64,000 bases of DNA from Pseudomonas sp. Tri1 (lineage in GTDB: Bacteria; Pseudomonadota; Gammaproteobacteria; Pseudomonadales; Pseudomonadaceae), in contig NZ_CP072913.1 in assembly GCF_017968885.1 (NCBI RefSeq), positions 6,488,501-6,552,500 on the forward strand, read 5' to 3'. Positions 1 to 7,849 of the stretch are shown in pieces; position 1 is the stretch's first letter; each line of letters begins with the position of its first letter. Position numbers and translations under genes: made by a program. A model generated the notes under the pieces. The model was not told where the DNA came from and did not search any database. It saw only the letters and a list, made by a program, of their open reading frames with translations.

Positions 1-385
1 CGATGCCGGTCTCGGCGCGCAGCTCATCGAGGCAGTCACGGCTGTATTCGGACAGGCGCACCATGCGCTCTTTGTTGATGGCATAGCGGCTAGCGGTGCA
101 ATTGCGCAGCATCTGCGCCATCCACAGGTACTGGTCGATGTCAGCGGTGGCCTTGATGGCCAGCGGTGCATGGCGTTGCAACAACCACTTGATGGCCTTG
201 AGCGGCACACCTGGGGCGGCCCACGGCGAGGCATACCCTGGCGAAACCTGGCCGGCGTTGGCGAAACTGGTTTCCATGGCTGGCGCCGGCTGACGGTCGA
301 CCACTACCACCTCAAACCCGGCCCGGGCTAGATAGTAAGCACTGACGGTACCGATGACGCCGCTACCCAAGACCAGAACGCGCAT
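1..385 (-). CDS. dadA: D-amino acid dehydrogenase, N-terminal part (cut by window edge)
   Basis: Encodes the start of the FAD-dependent D-amino acid dehydrogenase that oxidatively deaminates D-alanine and other D-amino acids at the inner membrane. Only about 128 N-terminal residues are in the window. The protein opens with [20 protein letters not shown], the Rossmann GxGxxG dinucleotide-binding motif at the very N-terminus. It continues with the DadA-typical stretch around [20 protein letters not shown]. The gene is divergent from a Lrp-type regulator, the dadR-dadA arrangement known in Pseudomonas. The rest lies to the left of the window. Identity is confident from motif and context. Confidence 0.95.
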   Translation of the reverse strand, partial: MRVLVLGSGVIGTVSAYYLARAGFEVVVVDRQPAPAMETSFANAGQVSPGYASPWAAPGVPLKAIKWLLQRHAPLAIKATADIDQYLWMAQMLRNCTASRYAINKERMVRLSEYSRDCLDELRAETGI

Positions 386-494
386 GTTGATGCCCTCATC
401 GCGGATAACCGCTGACGTTTGTTATACAAAGCTTCGATGCGCGCAGTGTAAAAAAGATTAGCCAGTGCTTTTCACTATATAAATGCCTATATTT

Positions 495-510
495 GGCGAG
501 AATTCTCGGC
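495..510. promoter_or_regulatory. Palindrome in the dadA-dadR intergenic region, possible Lrp-type site
   Basis: A perfect 12-base palindrome, CGAGAATTCTCG, lies at 497-508, about 20 bases before the ribosome-binding site of the Lrp-type regulator. Lrp-family sites are short palindromes with an AT-rich centre, so autoregulatory binding here is plausible, but this is inference. The flanking bases 475-495 are AT-rich and could hold a -10 element. Confidence 0.3.
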
Positions 511-540
511 AAAAACCCTTTTCATGGAGGAGCATCACCT

Positions 541-1029
541 GTGCGCACCAACACCCAGACCAAACGCGAGCTGGACAAGATCGACCGCAATATCCTGCGC
601 ATCCTCCAGGCGGATGGACGGATTTCCTTCACGGAGCTGGGGGAAAAGGTCGGCCTCTCCACGACGCCCTGCACCGAGCGGGTTCGGCGCCTGGAGCGCG
701 AGGGGATCATCATGGGCTACAACGCCCGACTCAACCCGCAACACTTGAAGGGCAGCCTGCTGGTGTTTGTCGAAATCAGCCTCGATTACAAGTCCGGCGA
801 CACCTTTGAAGAGTTCCGGCGCGCGGTGCTGAAGTTGCCACACGTGCTGGAATGCCATCTGGTGTCAGGGGATTTTGACTATCTGGTGAAAGCGCGAATT
901 TCCGAGATGGCTTCGTACCGCAAGCTCTTGGGGGACATTCTGCTCAAACTGCCCCACGTGCGCGAGTCCAAGAGCTACATCGTGATGGAAGAGGTAAAGG
1001 AGAGTTTGAACCTGCCGATTCCAGACTGA
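541..1029 (+). CDS. dadR: Lrp/AsnC family transcriptional regulator (DadR)
   Basis: Amino-acid-responsive regulator, 162 residues, the usual length of the family. An N-terminal AsnC-type helix-turn-helix occupies roughly residues 12-55 (LDKIDRNILRILQADGRIS, then GLSTTPCTERVRRLE). The C-terminal RAM ligand-binding domain includes VSGDFDYLVKARI. I chose the GTG start at 541 because a clear GGAGG lies about 10 bases upstream and the product then starts like its relatives (RTNTQTKRELDKIDR); an in-frame ATG at 493 would add 16 atypical residues. It is divergent from dadA, so it probably controls D-amino-acid catabolism in response to alanine, as known for Pseudomonas DadR. The same family in E. 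coli is Lrp. Confidence 0.92.
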   Translation: MRTNTQTKRELDKIDRNILRILQADGRISFTELGEKVGLSTTPCTERVRRLEREGIIMGYNARLNPQHLKGSLLVFVEISLDYKSGDTFEEFRRAVLKLPHVLECHLVSGDFDYLVKARISEMASYRKLLGDILLKLPHVRESKSYIVMEEVKESLNLPIPD

Positions 1030-1079
1030 ACCTGGCTCCAGGACATGCTCGCAAAGGCCGCGACTGGTCTCTCTGCTTG

Positions 1080-1433
1080 CTAGACCAGTACCTGCCGGGT
1101 GCTGGCCATGTACTCATGAATCTGCTTTTCGACCCGTGGATGGATCAACTCCACCGGCCGCCGCCCATTGGGGCATGGCAGGGTCGCCGTGGTGCCGAAC
1201 AGCCGGCAGATCAGCGGCCGTTCGTCGTAGACCGTGCAACCGTTCGGCCCCAAGTGCACGCAATCGAGTGCGTCCATGGCCGCGTCCTGTTCAGCGCGGC
1301 TCTTACGCGGCAAGCGGGCCATTTCTTCGGGCGAAGTGGTCACCGGACCACAGCAGTCATGGCAACCCGGTACGCACTCGAACGAGGGAATCTGTTGGCG
1401 CAGCGTACGGATTTTTTGACTGTTGCAGCTCAT
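1080..1433 (-). CDS. YkgJ family cysteine cluster protein
   Basis: A 117-residue protein of the YkgJ/UPF0153 cysteine-cluster family (zinc- or iron-binding, function not established). The two characteristic cysteine groups are visible: CVPGCHDCC near residues 20-28 and C-x7-C followed by YDERPLICRLFG near residues 58-81. The gene is convergent with dadR and divergent from the downstream puuB-like gene, so it is probably monocistronic. The family assignment is strong; no specific role can be given from the sequence. Confidence 0.85.
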   Translation of the reverse strand: MSCNSQKIRTLRQQIPSFECVPGCHDCCGPVTTSPEEMARLPRKSRAEQDAAMDALDCVHLGPNGCTVYDERPLICRLFGTTATLPCPNGRRPVELIHPRVEKQIHEYMASTRQVLV

Positions 1434-1579
1434 CGAGGTGGTTACCGAGGTGGGACAGTGCTCGATTCTGCCTTAAAAGCCTTACTCCAGACAGCGCCAG
1501 CCGACCGGTGTTGCCCACGAATGAATCCACGGCTTATGCTCCGTAAAATTTCTCAAACACAAAAATCAGGATTACGCAC

Positions 1580-2893
1580 ATGAACGCCCGTGTTCAGCAA
1601 CCTGTCCCGAGCCACGCGCACGCCGCCTCCTATTACGCCGCCAGCAGCTTGCCGCAACCGGACCATCCGGTGCTGCAAGGCGAAGCGGTGGCGGATGTCT
1701 GCGTGATCGGCGGCGGGTTTTCCGGGCTGAACACGGCGATCGAGCTGGCCGAGCGTGGCATGAGCGTCGTGTTGCTGGAAGCCCACAAGATCGGCTGGGG
1801 CGCCAGCGGGCGCAACGGCGGCCAGTTGATTCGCGGCGTTGGCCATGGCCTCGAGCAGTTCGCCCCGGTCATCGGTGCCGACGGCGTACGCCAGATGAAA
1901 CTCATGGGCCTCGAAGCGGTGGAAATCGTCCGACAACGCGTCGAGCGCTTTCAGATCTCCTGCGACCTCACCTGGGGTTACTGCGACCTGGCCAACAAGC
2001 CCGGCGACCTGGAAGGCTTCGCCGAGGACGCCGAAGAATTGCGCGGCTTGGGTTATCGCCATCAGACCCGGTTACTGCAAGCCGATGAAATGCATAGCGT
2101 GGTAGGTTCGGACCGCTACGTGGGCGGCCTGATCGACATGGGTTCGGGCCATTTGCACCCACTGAACCTAGCCTTGGGCGAAGCCGCCGTCGCGCAGCAG
2201 CTGGGAGTCAGGCTGTTCGAGCAATCGGCGGTCACGCGCATCGATTACGGCCTTGAAGTGAAAGTACACACTCAGCGAGGCTCGGTTCGCGCCAAGACCC
2301 TGGTGCTAGGCTGCAACGCCTACCTCAATGGTCTCAACCCGGAGCTCAGCGGCAAAGTGTTGCCCGCCGGCAGCTACATCATTGCCACCGAACCCTTGAG
2401 CCAAGCCCAGGCCCAGGCGGTATTGCCCCAGAACATGGCGGTCTGCGATCAACGGGTAGCACTGGATTACTACCGGCTTTCAGCGGATCGACGTTTGCTG
2501 TTCGGCGGCGCTTGTCATTATTCAGGCCGCGACCCGCAGGACATTGGCGCCTACATGCGTCCGAAAATGCTCAAGGTTTTCCCGCAATTGGCGGATGTGA
2601 AAATCGATTATCAATGGGGCGGGATGATCGGTATCGGAGCCAACCGTTTGCCGCAGATCGGCAAGCTCAAGGACCAACCCAACGTGTATTACGCCCAGGC
2701 CTATTCCGGTCACGGGGTGAATGCCACGCACTTGGCTGGCAAGCTGTTGGCCGAAGCCATCAGCGGCCAGCAAAGCGGCGGGTTCGATCTGTTCGCCCAA
2801 GTGCCGCACATGACCTTCCCGGGAGGGAAGCATCTGCGTTCGCCACTGCTGGCGCTGGGGATGTTGTGGCATAGGTTGAAAGAGTTGGTTTGA
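1580..2893 (+). CDS. puuB: FAD-dependent oxidoreductase, gamma-glutamylputrescine oxidase-like (PuuB)
   Basis: A 437-residue DAO-family flavoprotein. Residues 39-60 carry the FAD-binding beta-alpha-beta motif VCVIGGGFSGLNTA. The GWGASGRNGGQL segment that follows is typical of PuuB/OrdL-type amine oxidases. The C-terminal GGMIGIGANRLPQIG and YAQAYSGHGVNATHLAGKL complete the fold. The PuuB reaction oxidises gamma-glutamyl-putrescine to the aldehyde in putrescine breakdown, and a PuuC/KauB-type aldehyde dehydrogenase that could take the next step lies at 7850-9343. Other glycine/D-amino-acid oxidase-like activities cannot be excluded. It is followed by a terminator hairpin. Confidence 0.82.
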   Translation: MNARVQQPVPSHAHAASYYAASSLPQPDHPVLQGEAVADVCVIGGGFSGLNTAIELAERGMSVVLLEAHKIGWGASGRNGGQLIRGVGHGLEQFAPVIGADGVRQMKLMGLEAVEIVRQRVERFQISCDLTWGYCDLANKPGDLEGFAEDAEELRGLGYRHQTRLLQADEMHSVVGSDRYVGGLIDMGSGHLHPLNLALGEAAVAQQLGVRLFEQSAVTRIDYGLEVKVHTQRGSVRAKTLVLGCNAYLNGLNPELSGKVLPAGSYIIATEPLSQAQAQAVLPQNMAVCDQRVALDYYRLSADRRLLFGGACHYSGRDPQDIGAYMRPKMLKVFPQLADVKIDYQWGGMIGIGANRLPQIGKLKDQPNVYYAQAYSGHGVNATHLAGKLLAEAISGQQSGGFDLFAQVPHMTFPGGKHLRSPLLALGMLWHRLKELV

Positions 2894-2902
2894 CCCCTAA
2901 CC

Positions 2903-2983
2903 GTGGCGAGGGAGCTTGCTACCGCGGGGCTGCATAGCAGCCCTTCTTTTTTGCGACCGAACGGGAGCAAGCTCCCTCGCCAC
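2903..2983. repeat. REP-like inverted repeat enclosing a terminator
   Basis: Outer arms GTGGCGAGGGAGCTTGCT (2903-2920) and its exact reverse complement at 2966-2983 form a long palindromic unit, a variant of the REP family found elsewhere in the window. A separate terminator hairpin sits inside it. Confidence 0.75.
2926..2952 (+). terminator. Rho-independent terminator after puuB-like gene
   Basis: A 7-bp GC-rich stem (GGGCTGC / GCAGCCC, 927-933 and 937-943) with a three-base loop is followed by TTCTTTTTT. It lies 34 bases after the stop codon. Confidence 0.8.
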
Positions 2984-3010
2984 AGGCTTCGCGTTCAACG
3001 CCTCAGTCCT

Positions 3011-3247
3011 TCAAAGCCGCCAGAACGGTCTCAACCCTTCCTCCAGCGCCTGCTCCCGGGTCAGCCCGATATCACGCAACTGTTCGGGTGTCAGCTCCAA
3101 CAAGGCTTGACGTGTATGCAGACGATGCCAGAACAGGCCCCAGCGCCCCAGGCAGGCAGGCGCATTGCGCGCGCGCAGCTCCTTTTCCTGCCCCGCCGCC
3201 AGTTCCTGGCTGTGTAACGTCAGCCGCACATCGCTCAAGCCGTTCAT
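3011..3247 (-). CDS. DUF1127 domain-containing small protein (YjiS-like)
   Basis: A 78-residue protein. Its C-terminal half, LLELTPEQLRDIGLTREQAL, matches the DUF1127 (YjiS-like) signature in which an Arg-Asp-Ile-Gly-Leu-x-Arg core is conserved. The molecular role of most members is unknown; some small DUF1127 proteins bind RNA or influence phosphate and motility phenotypes. It is divergent from a MocR-type regulator, the same pairing as yjiS-yjiR in E. coli, so the regulator probably controls it. The N-terminal 35 residues are not recognisable. Confidence 0.85.
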   Translation of the reverse strand: MNGLSDVRLTLHSQELAAGQEKELRARNAPACLGRWGLFWHRLHTRQALLELTPEQLRDIGLTREQALEEGLRPFWRL

Positions 3248-3309
3248 TTTTATCGCTCCTGTTTACTTGGGTAGCCAGAGGTTTCATGATGCGCGGACGG
3301 CCAGAAGCA

Positions 3310-3397
3310 ATACAGATTCAAACCGTATGTTTTATGAACATACAGATTGAGCATTTTTGTTACTGAATCCTCTTTTTCTGAACCAACTGTATTGGTT
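3310..3397. promoter_or_regulatory. Candidate operator array between DUF1127 gene and MocR regulator
   Basis: Three elements sit between the divergent genes. There are two direct repeats ATACAGATT (3310-3318 and 3340-3348) exactly 30 bases apart. A perfect inverted repeat GTATGTT-N5-AACATAC lies at 3325-3343. A second perfect inverted repeat AACCAA-CTGTA-TTGGTT lies at 3381-3397, 30 bases before the regulator start. MocR-type dimers are known to bind spaced repeats of this kind, so autoregulation and control of the DUF1127 gene are likely but inferred. Confidence 0.5.
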
Positions 3398-3426
3398 GCC
3401 GATATCCACCTCATTGGGAGCACACC

Positions 3427-4860
3427 ATGACCCTGTACGTGAACCTCGCCGAATTGCTCGGCACCCGCATCGAACAGGGTTTCTATCGCCCCGGTGACCG
3501 GCTGCCGTCGGTGCGTGCGTTGAGCACGGAACACGGCGTGAGCCTGAGTACGGTGCAGCAGGCTTATCGGGTGCTGGAGGACAGCGGGTTGGCGATGCCG
3601 AAACCCAAATCCGGCTATTTCGTACCGGCCAGCCGCGAGCTGCCTGACCTGCCCGCAGTGGGGCGACCAGCCCAGCGGCCGGTGGATATCTCCCAATGGG
3701 ATCAAGTGCTTGAGTTGATTCGCGCGGTGCCACGCAAGGATGTAGTGCAACTGGGGCGCGGCATGCCGGATATTCACTCACCGACCATGAAACCGCTGTT
3801 GCGCAGCTTGGCGCAGATCAGTCGCCGGCAAGACATGCCCGGCCTGTATTACGACAACATCTACGGCAACCTCGCATTGCGCGAGCAGATCGCCCGTCTG
3901 TCACTGGACTCGGGCTGCCAACTGGGCCCCTGCGACCTGATCGTCACCACAGGCTGCCACGAGGCGCTATCGGTCAGCATCCGCGCCACCTGTGAGCCAG
4001 GCGATATCGTCGCGGTGGACTCCCCCAGCTTTCACGGCGCCATGCAAACCCTCAAGGGCCTGGGCATGAAGGCCCTGGAAATCCCTACCGACCCGCTGAC
4101 CGGCATCAGCCTGGAAGCGCTGGAACTGGCGTTGGAACAATGGCCCATCAAAGCCATACAGTTGACGCCCAGCTGCAACAATCCACTGGGCTACATCATG
4201 CCCGACGCCAATAAGCGCGCCCTGCTGACCCTGGCACAGCGCTTCGACGTGGCGATCATCGAAGACGATGTGTATGGGGAACTGGCCTACACCTACCCAC
4301 GACCACGCACGATAAAATCCTTCGACGAAGACGGCCGCGTCCTGCTTTGCAGTTCTTTTTCCAAGACCCTGGCTCCGGGCCTGCGCATTGGCTGGGTCGC
4401 ACCGGGCCGGTACCTGGAGCGGGTGCTGCACATGAAATACATCAGCACCGGCTCTACCGCGCCACAACCGCAGATCGCCATTGCCGAATTCCTCAAAGGC
4501 GGGCATTTCGAACCGCATTTACGGCGAATGCGCACCCAATACCAGCGCAATCGCGACGTAATGATCGACTGGGTCAGCCGCTATTTCCCATCAGGAACCC
4601 GTGCCAGCCGCCCGCGAGGCAGTTTCATGCTATGGGTCGAATTGCCTGAAGGCTTCGACACATTGAAACTCAATCGGATCCTTCTTGAACAAGGCGTACA
4701 GGTGGCCGTCGGCAGCATCTTTTCGGCCTCAGGCAAGTACCGCAACTGCCTGCGCATGAACTACGCTGCCAAGCCAACGGCACAGATCGAAGAGGCTGTG
4801 CGCAAGGTCGGTACCGCCGCCATTGCGCTGTTGAACGAAACTCAGCGAGACAGCGTCTGA
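3427..4860 (+). CDS. MocR-type regulator: GntR wHTH plus aminotransferase domain
   Basis: A 477-residue PLP-dependent transcription factor. Residues 1-75 form a GntR winged helix-turn-helix (FYRPGDRLPSVRALS, then GVSLSTVQQAYRVLEDSG). Residues about 100-470 form a fold-type I aminotransferase domain. The PLP-binding lysine is Lys313 in SFSKTLAPGLRIGW, preceded by TPSCNNPLGY and DDVYGEL. Length matches the MocR family. The effector and targets are unknown; the arrangement with a divergent DUF1127 gene resembles E. coli yjiR-yjiS. The GGGAGC just before ATG serves as ribosome-binding site. Confidence 0.9.
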   Translation: MTLYVNLAELLGTRIEQGFYRPGDRLPSVRALSTEHGVSLSTVQQAYRVLEDSGLAMPKPKSGYFVPASRELPDLPAVGRPAQRPVDISQWDQVLELIRAVPRKDVVQLGRGMPDIHSPTMKPLLRSLAQISRRQDMPGLYYDNIYGNLALREQIARLSLDSGCQLGPCDLIVTTGCHEALSVSIRATCEPGDIVAVDSPSFHGAMQTLKGLGMKALEIPTDPLTGISLEALELALEQWPIKAIQLTPSCNNPLGYIMPDANKRALLTLAQRFDVAIIEDDVYGELAYTYPRPRTIKSFDEDGRVLLCSSFSKTLAPGLRIGWVAPGRYLERVLHMKYISTGSTAPQPQIAIAEFLKGGHFEPHLRRMRTQYQRNRDVMIDWVSRYFPSGTRASRPRGSFMLWVELPEGFDTLKLNRILLEQGVQVAVGSIFSASGKYRNCLRMNYAAKPTAQIEEAVRKVGTAAIALLNETQRDSV

Positions 4861-4921
4861 ACTGTATGCAAGCAAGCAGCACCCACCTGCCGATCAACGC
4901 AAACAAGCGGAACGATCCTAC

Positions 4922-6487
4922 GTGAGATCCAGACCGATCCTGCATGCGCTTTTGGTAGTCGCCTCGCTGCTGGGCGGCTGCGCCAACTTCGATGTCATCC
5001 GCGAGCCCTCCCAAGTGTTGCCGGCCACCGAATCCTCATTCGGTCGCTCGGTCCAGGCTCAGGCCGCCCCCCATGAGGGACAGTCAGGTTTTCGCCTGCT
5101 CTCGGACAGCACCGATGCCTTTACCGCCCGGGCCGAGTTGATTCGTAATGCACAAAGCAGCCTGGATTTGCAGTACTACATCGTTCACGACGGCATCAGC
5201 ACGCGGATGCTGGTTGACGAATTGCTCAAGGCCGCCGACCGGGGTGTGCGCGTACGCATCCTGTTGGACGACACCACCAGTGATGGCCAGGATCAGATCA
5301 TCGCAACCCTTGCGGCCCATCCGCAAATCCAGATCCGCCTGTTCAACCCGCTGCACCTGGGGCGAGCCACCGGCGTAACCCGCGGCCTCGGGCGCCTGCT
5401 CAACCTGTCGCAGCAACACCGCCGGATGCATAACAAGCTATGGCTGGCGGATAACAGCATGGCCATCGTCGGCGGCCGCAACCTGGGGGATGAATACTTT
5501 GATGCCGAACCGAACCTGAACTTCACCGACATTGACCTGCTCAGCGTCGGGCCGGTGGCCGAGCAACTGGGGCACAGCTTCGACCAGTACTGGAACAGCG
5601 CCCTGAGCAAGCCTATTGAGCAATTCCTGTCCCATCGCCCAACGCCTCGAGACCTGGCCAACAGCCGACTACGCCTGCAAGAGTCCATGGAACAGACGCA
5701 CAAAGAGAACCACGCGCTCTACCAGCAGTTGACCCGCTACAAGACCCAGCCGCGCCTGGACACCTGGCGCAATCAGCTGGTCTGGGCCTGGAACAAGGCC
5801 CTGTGGGACGCGCCCAGCAAGGTCCTGGCCAAGGATGAGCCGGATCCGCAGCTGCTGTTGACCACACAATTGGCCCCGGAACTGACGGGCGTGAGCAATG
5901 AATTGATCATGATTTCGGCCTATTTCGTTCCCGGCCAAACTGGCTTGGTGTACCTGACCAGTCGTGCCGATGCCGGGGTGTCGGTGAGTTTGCTGACCAA
6001 TGCGCTGGAAGCCACTGACGTGCCGGCGGTGCACGGCGGTTATGCCCCCTATCGCAAAGCACTGCTGGAGCATGGCGTACGTCTGTATGAGCTTCGCCGG
6101 CAACCGGGCGACAAAGGCACCAGCCCTCATCTGTTCTACAGCAAGTCCTACGGCGAATCGGACTCAAGCCTGCACAGCAAGGCGATCATTTTCGACCGAC
6201 AGAAATCCTTCATCGGCTCGTTCAATTTCGACCCGCGCTCAGTGCTGTGGAACACCGAAGTCGGCGTGCTGGTGGACAGCCCGGAACTCGCCGGCCAAGT
6301 GCGCGAACTGGCCTTGCAAGGCATGGCTCCGACCTTGAGCTATCAGGCCCGACTGGAACATGGAAAGCTGGTGTGGACCACCGAAGACAACGACAAACTG
6401 CACGTTCTGGAGCGCGAGCCAGGCAGTTGGTGGCGCCGCTTCAATGCCTGGTTCAGCACGACCGTTGGGTTAGAACGGATGTTGTAG
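4922..6487 (+). CDS. Phospholipase D family lipoprotein, ClsC-like cardiolipin synthase
   Basis: A 521-residue protein with a signal peptide ending in a lipobox (LLGGC, Cys20), so probably membrane-anchored. Two HKD phosphodiesterase motifs are intact: His170-Lys172-Asp177 (RRMHNKLWLAD) and His418-Lys420-Asp425 (SLHSKAIIFD), each followed by the GSFN/GGRN segment. This duplicated architecture and length fit YmdC/ClsC, which joins phosphatidylethanolamine and phosphatidylglycerol into cardiolipin. The predicted start is GTG at 4922 with only a weak GGA upstream. A general phospholipase D role is the alternative. Confidence 0.85.
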   Translation: MRSRPILHALLVVASLLGGCANFDVIREPSQVLPATESSFGRSVQAQAAPHEGQSGFRLLSDSTDAFTARAELIRNAQSSLDLQYYIVHDGISTRMLVDELLKAADRGVRVRILLDDTTSDGQDQIIATLAAHPQIQIRLFNPLHLGRATGVTRGLGRLLNLSQQHRRMHNKLWLADNSMAIVGGRNLGDEYFDAEPNLNFTDIDLLSVGPVAEQLGHSFDQYWNSALSKPIEQFLSHRPTPRDLANSRLRLQESMEQTHKENHALYQQLTRYKTQPRLDTWRNQLVWAWNKALWDAPSKVLAKDEPDPQLLLTTQLAPELTGVSNELIMISAYFVPGQTGLVYLTSRADAGVSVSLLTNALEATDVPAVHGGYAPYRKALLEHGVRLYELRRQPGDKGTSPHLFYSKSYGESDSSLHSKAIIFDRQKSFIGSFNFDPRSVLWNTEVGVLVDSPELAGQVRELALQGMAPTLSYQARLEHGKLVWTTEDNDKLHVLEREPGSWWRRFNAWFSTTVGLERML

Positions 6488-6517
6488 GTCTGCCCTCGCC
6501 ACAGTTTTTTGGGGTGT

Positions 6518-7660
6518 TCAAGCAGCTTGGGGCGCCCCAAATGCCCCCTGACGCAACAACAGAATCACCAACCCGAATGCCCCCGCCGCCATGAACAACG
6601 GCAGCGCATGCCCGCTGATCCACTGGCTGCCCGCTCCCGCCGCCAGCGGACCGACCAGGCAACCGATTCCCCACAACTGGGCAATATGGGCATTGGCCCG
6701 TACCAACGCATCGTCGCGGTACCGCTCGCCAATCAGGATCAACGACAAGGTAAACAAACCACCTGCACTGGCACCAAACAGCACCCACAACGGCCAGATC
6801 AGCAAAGTATCGATCAACAATGGCACCGCCAGGCTCGATAACGTCAACGCCATCGCGCAGCCGGTAAACAACGATCGGCGCGACAGGCGATCGGCCAGGG
6901 CCCCGATGGGCAACTGCAGCAAGGCATCGCCAACCACCACCGTACTGACCATCGCCAGGGCGATGTCAGCGCTGAAGCCCTGGCGCAGGCAATAAACCGG
7001 CAGCAAGGTCAGGATCATCGCCTCGAACGCCGCGAACAACGACACTGCCCAGGCAATTGCCGGCAAGCCTCGGCAGAACGCCCACAAATCCCCGAACGTC
7101 ACGCTGCCGGATTCACTGCCAGGCGCACCGCTTCGACCCAGCAACAGCAAAGGTGCGATCAACAGCAGACCGACGCCAACCCAGAACCCGTAATCGTGAT
7201 CAGTGCCCAGCGCGCCGAGCAACAACGGACCGGACAACTGGCTCAGGGCGTAGCTGCTGCCATATAGCGCCACCAGCCGTCCGCGCCATTGTTCAATGAC
7301 CAGTTGATTGATCCAGCTTTCACCGAGAATGAACACCAGGGTCAGAACCACGCCAATCACCAGCCGCAACACCAGCCAGACCGGATAACTGGGCAATAGC
7401 GCCAACAGGCCGATGGACACGGCACCACCCCACAGGCACAAACGCATCAACCTCGCCGTCCCGAACCGAGCTGCCAGCCGACTCGACACTTTGGCACCGA
7501 GCAATACCCCAACGGCCGGCATCGCAGCCATCACGCCGATGGCGAACGAGCCATAGCCCCAGCCCTCGAGGCGCAGCGACACCAGCGGCATGCTCACGCC
7601 CAAGGCCAAGCCTACACTCAGGACAGACGCCAACACGGCGAAATAAGTCGCCCAACGCAT
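6518..7660 (-). CDS. MFS transporter
   Basis: A 380-residue hydrophobic protein with about 12 predicted membrane helices, starting MRWATYFAVLASVLSVGLAL. It carries the MFS loop signature between helices 2 and 3 in the form GAKVSSRLAARFGTARLMR, and a related loop GALADRLSRRSLF in the second half. The ATG at 7660 is preferred because AGGAG lies seven bases upstream; an earlier GTG at 7666 would leave almost no spacing. It resembles the YcaD/PA5311-type exporters, but the substrate cannot be told from sequence. Confidence 0.85.
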   Translation of the reverse strand: MRWATYFAVLASVLSVGLALGVSMPLVSLRLEGWGYGSFAIGVMAAMPAVGVLLGAKVSSRLAARFGTARLMRLCLWGGAVSIGLLALLPSYPVWLVLRLVIGVVLTLVFILGESWINQLVIEQWRGRLVALYGSSYALSQLSGPLLLGALGTDHDYGFWVGVGLLLIAPLLLLGRSGAPGSESGSVTFGDLWAFCRGLPAIAWAVSLFAAFEAMILTLLPVYCLRQGFSADIALAMVSTVVVGDALLQLPIGALADRLSRRSLFTGCAMALTLSSLAVPLLIDTLLIWPLWVLFGASAGGLFTLSLILIGERYRDDALVRANAHIAQLWGIGCLVGPLAAGAGSQWISGHALPLFMAAGAFGLVILLLRQGAFGAPQAA

Positions 7661-7708
7661 TTCCACGCTCCTGTGGACAGTGATATTTCAAGCACTATGC
7701 AAAAACAA

Positions 7709-7805
7709 ATGTGGGAGCGAGCTTGCTCGCGATGACGGCGCAACATTCAACAAAGTCGTCGACTGCTATACCGCTATCGCGAGCAAGCTCGCTCCCACAG
7801 GGGGA
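7709..7805. repeat. REP doublet (REPIN-like)
   Basis: Two oppositely oriented copies of the core GTGGGAGCGAGCTTGCTCGC (7711-7730) and its complement (about 7777-7799) are separated by about 45 unrelated bases. It sits between the start of the MFS gene and the end of the aldehyde dehydrogenase gene. Confidence 0.92.
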
Positions 7806-7849
7806 TCAGCGCTGCTTGAAGCCCTGGACAGAAGCCGGGGCTATCATCG

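Noticed and set aside
7709..7805. Regular palindromes that might suggest a CRISPR array
   Set aside because: Only two inverted cores, no direct repeats with uniform spacers; the sequence is a REP doublet seen repeatedly in the window.
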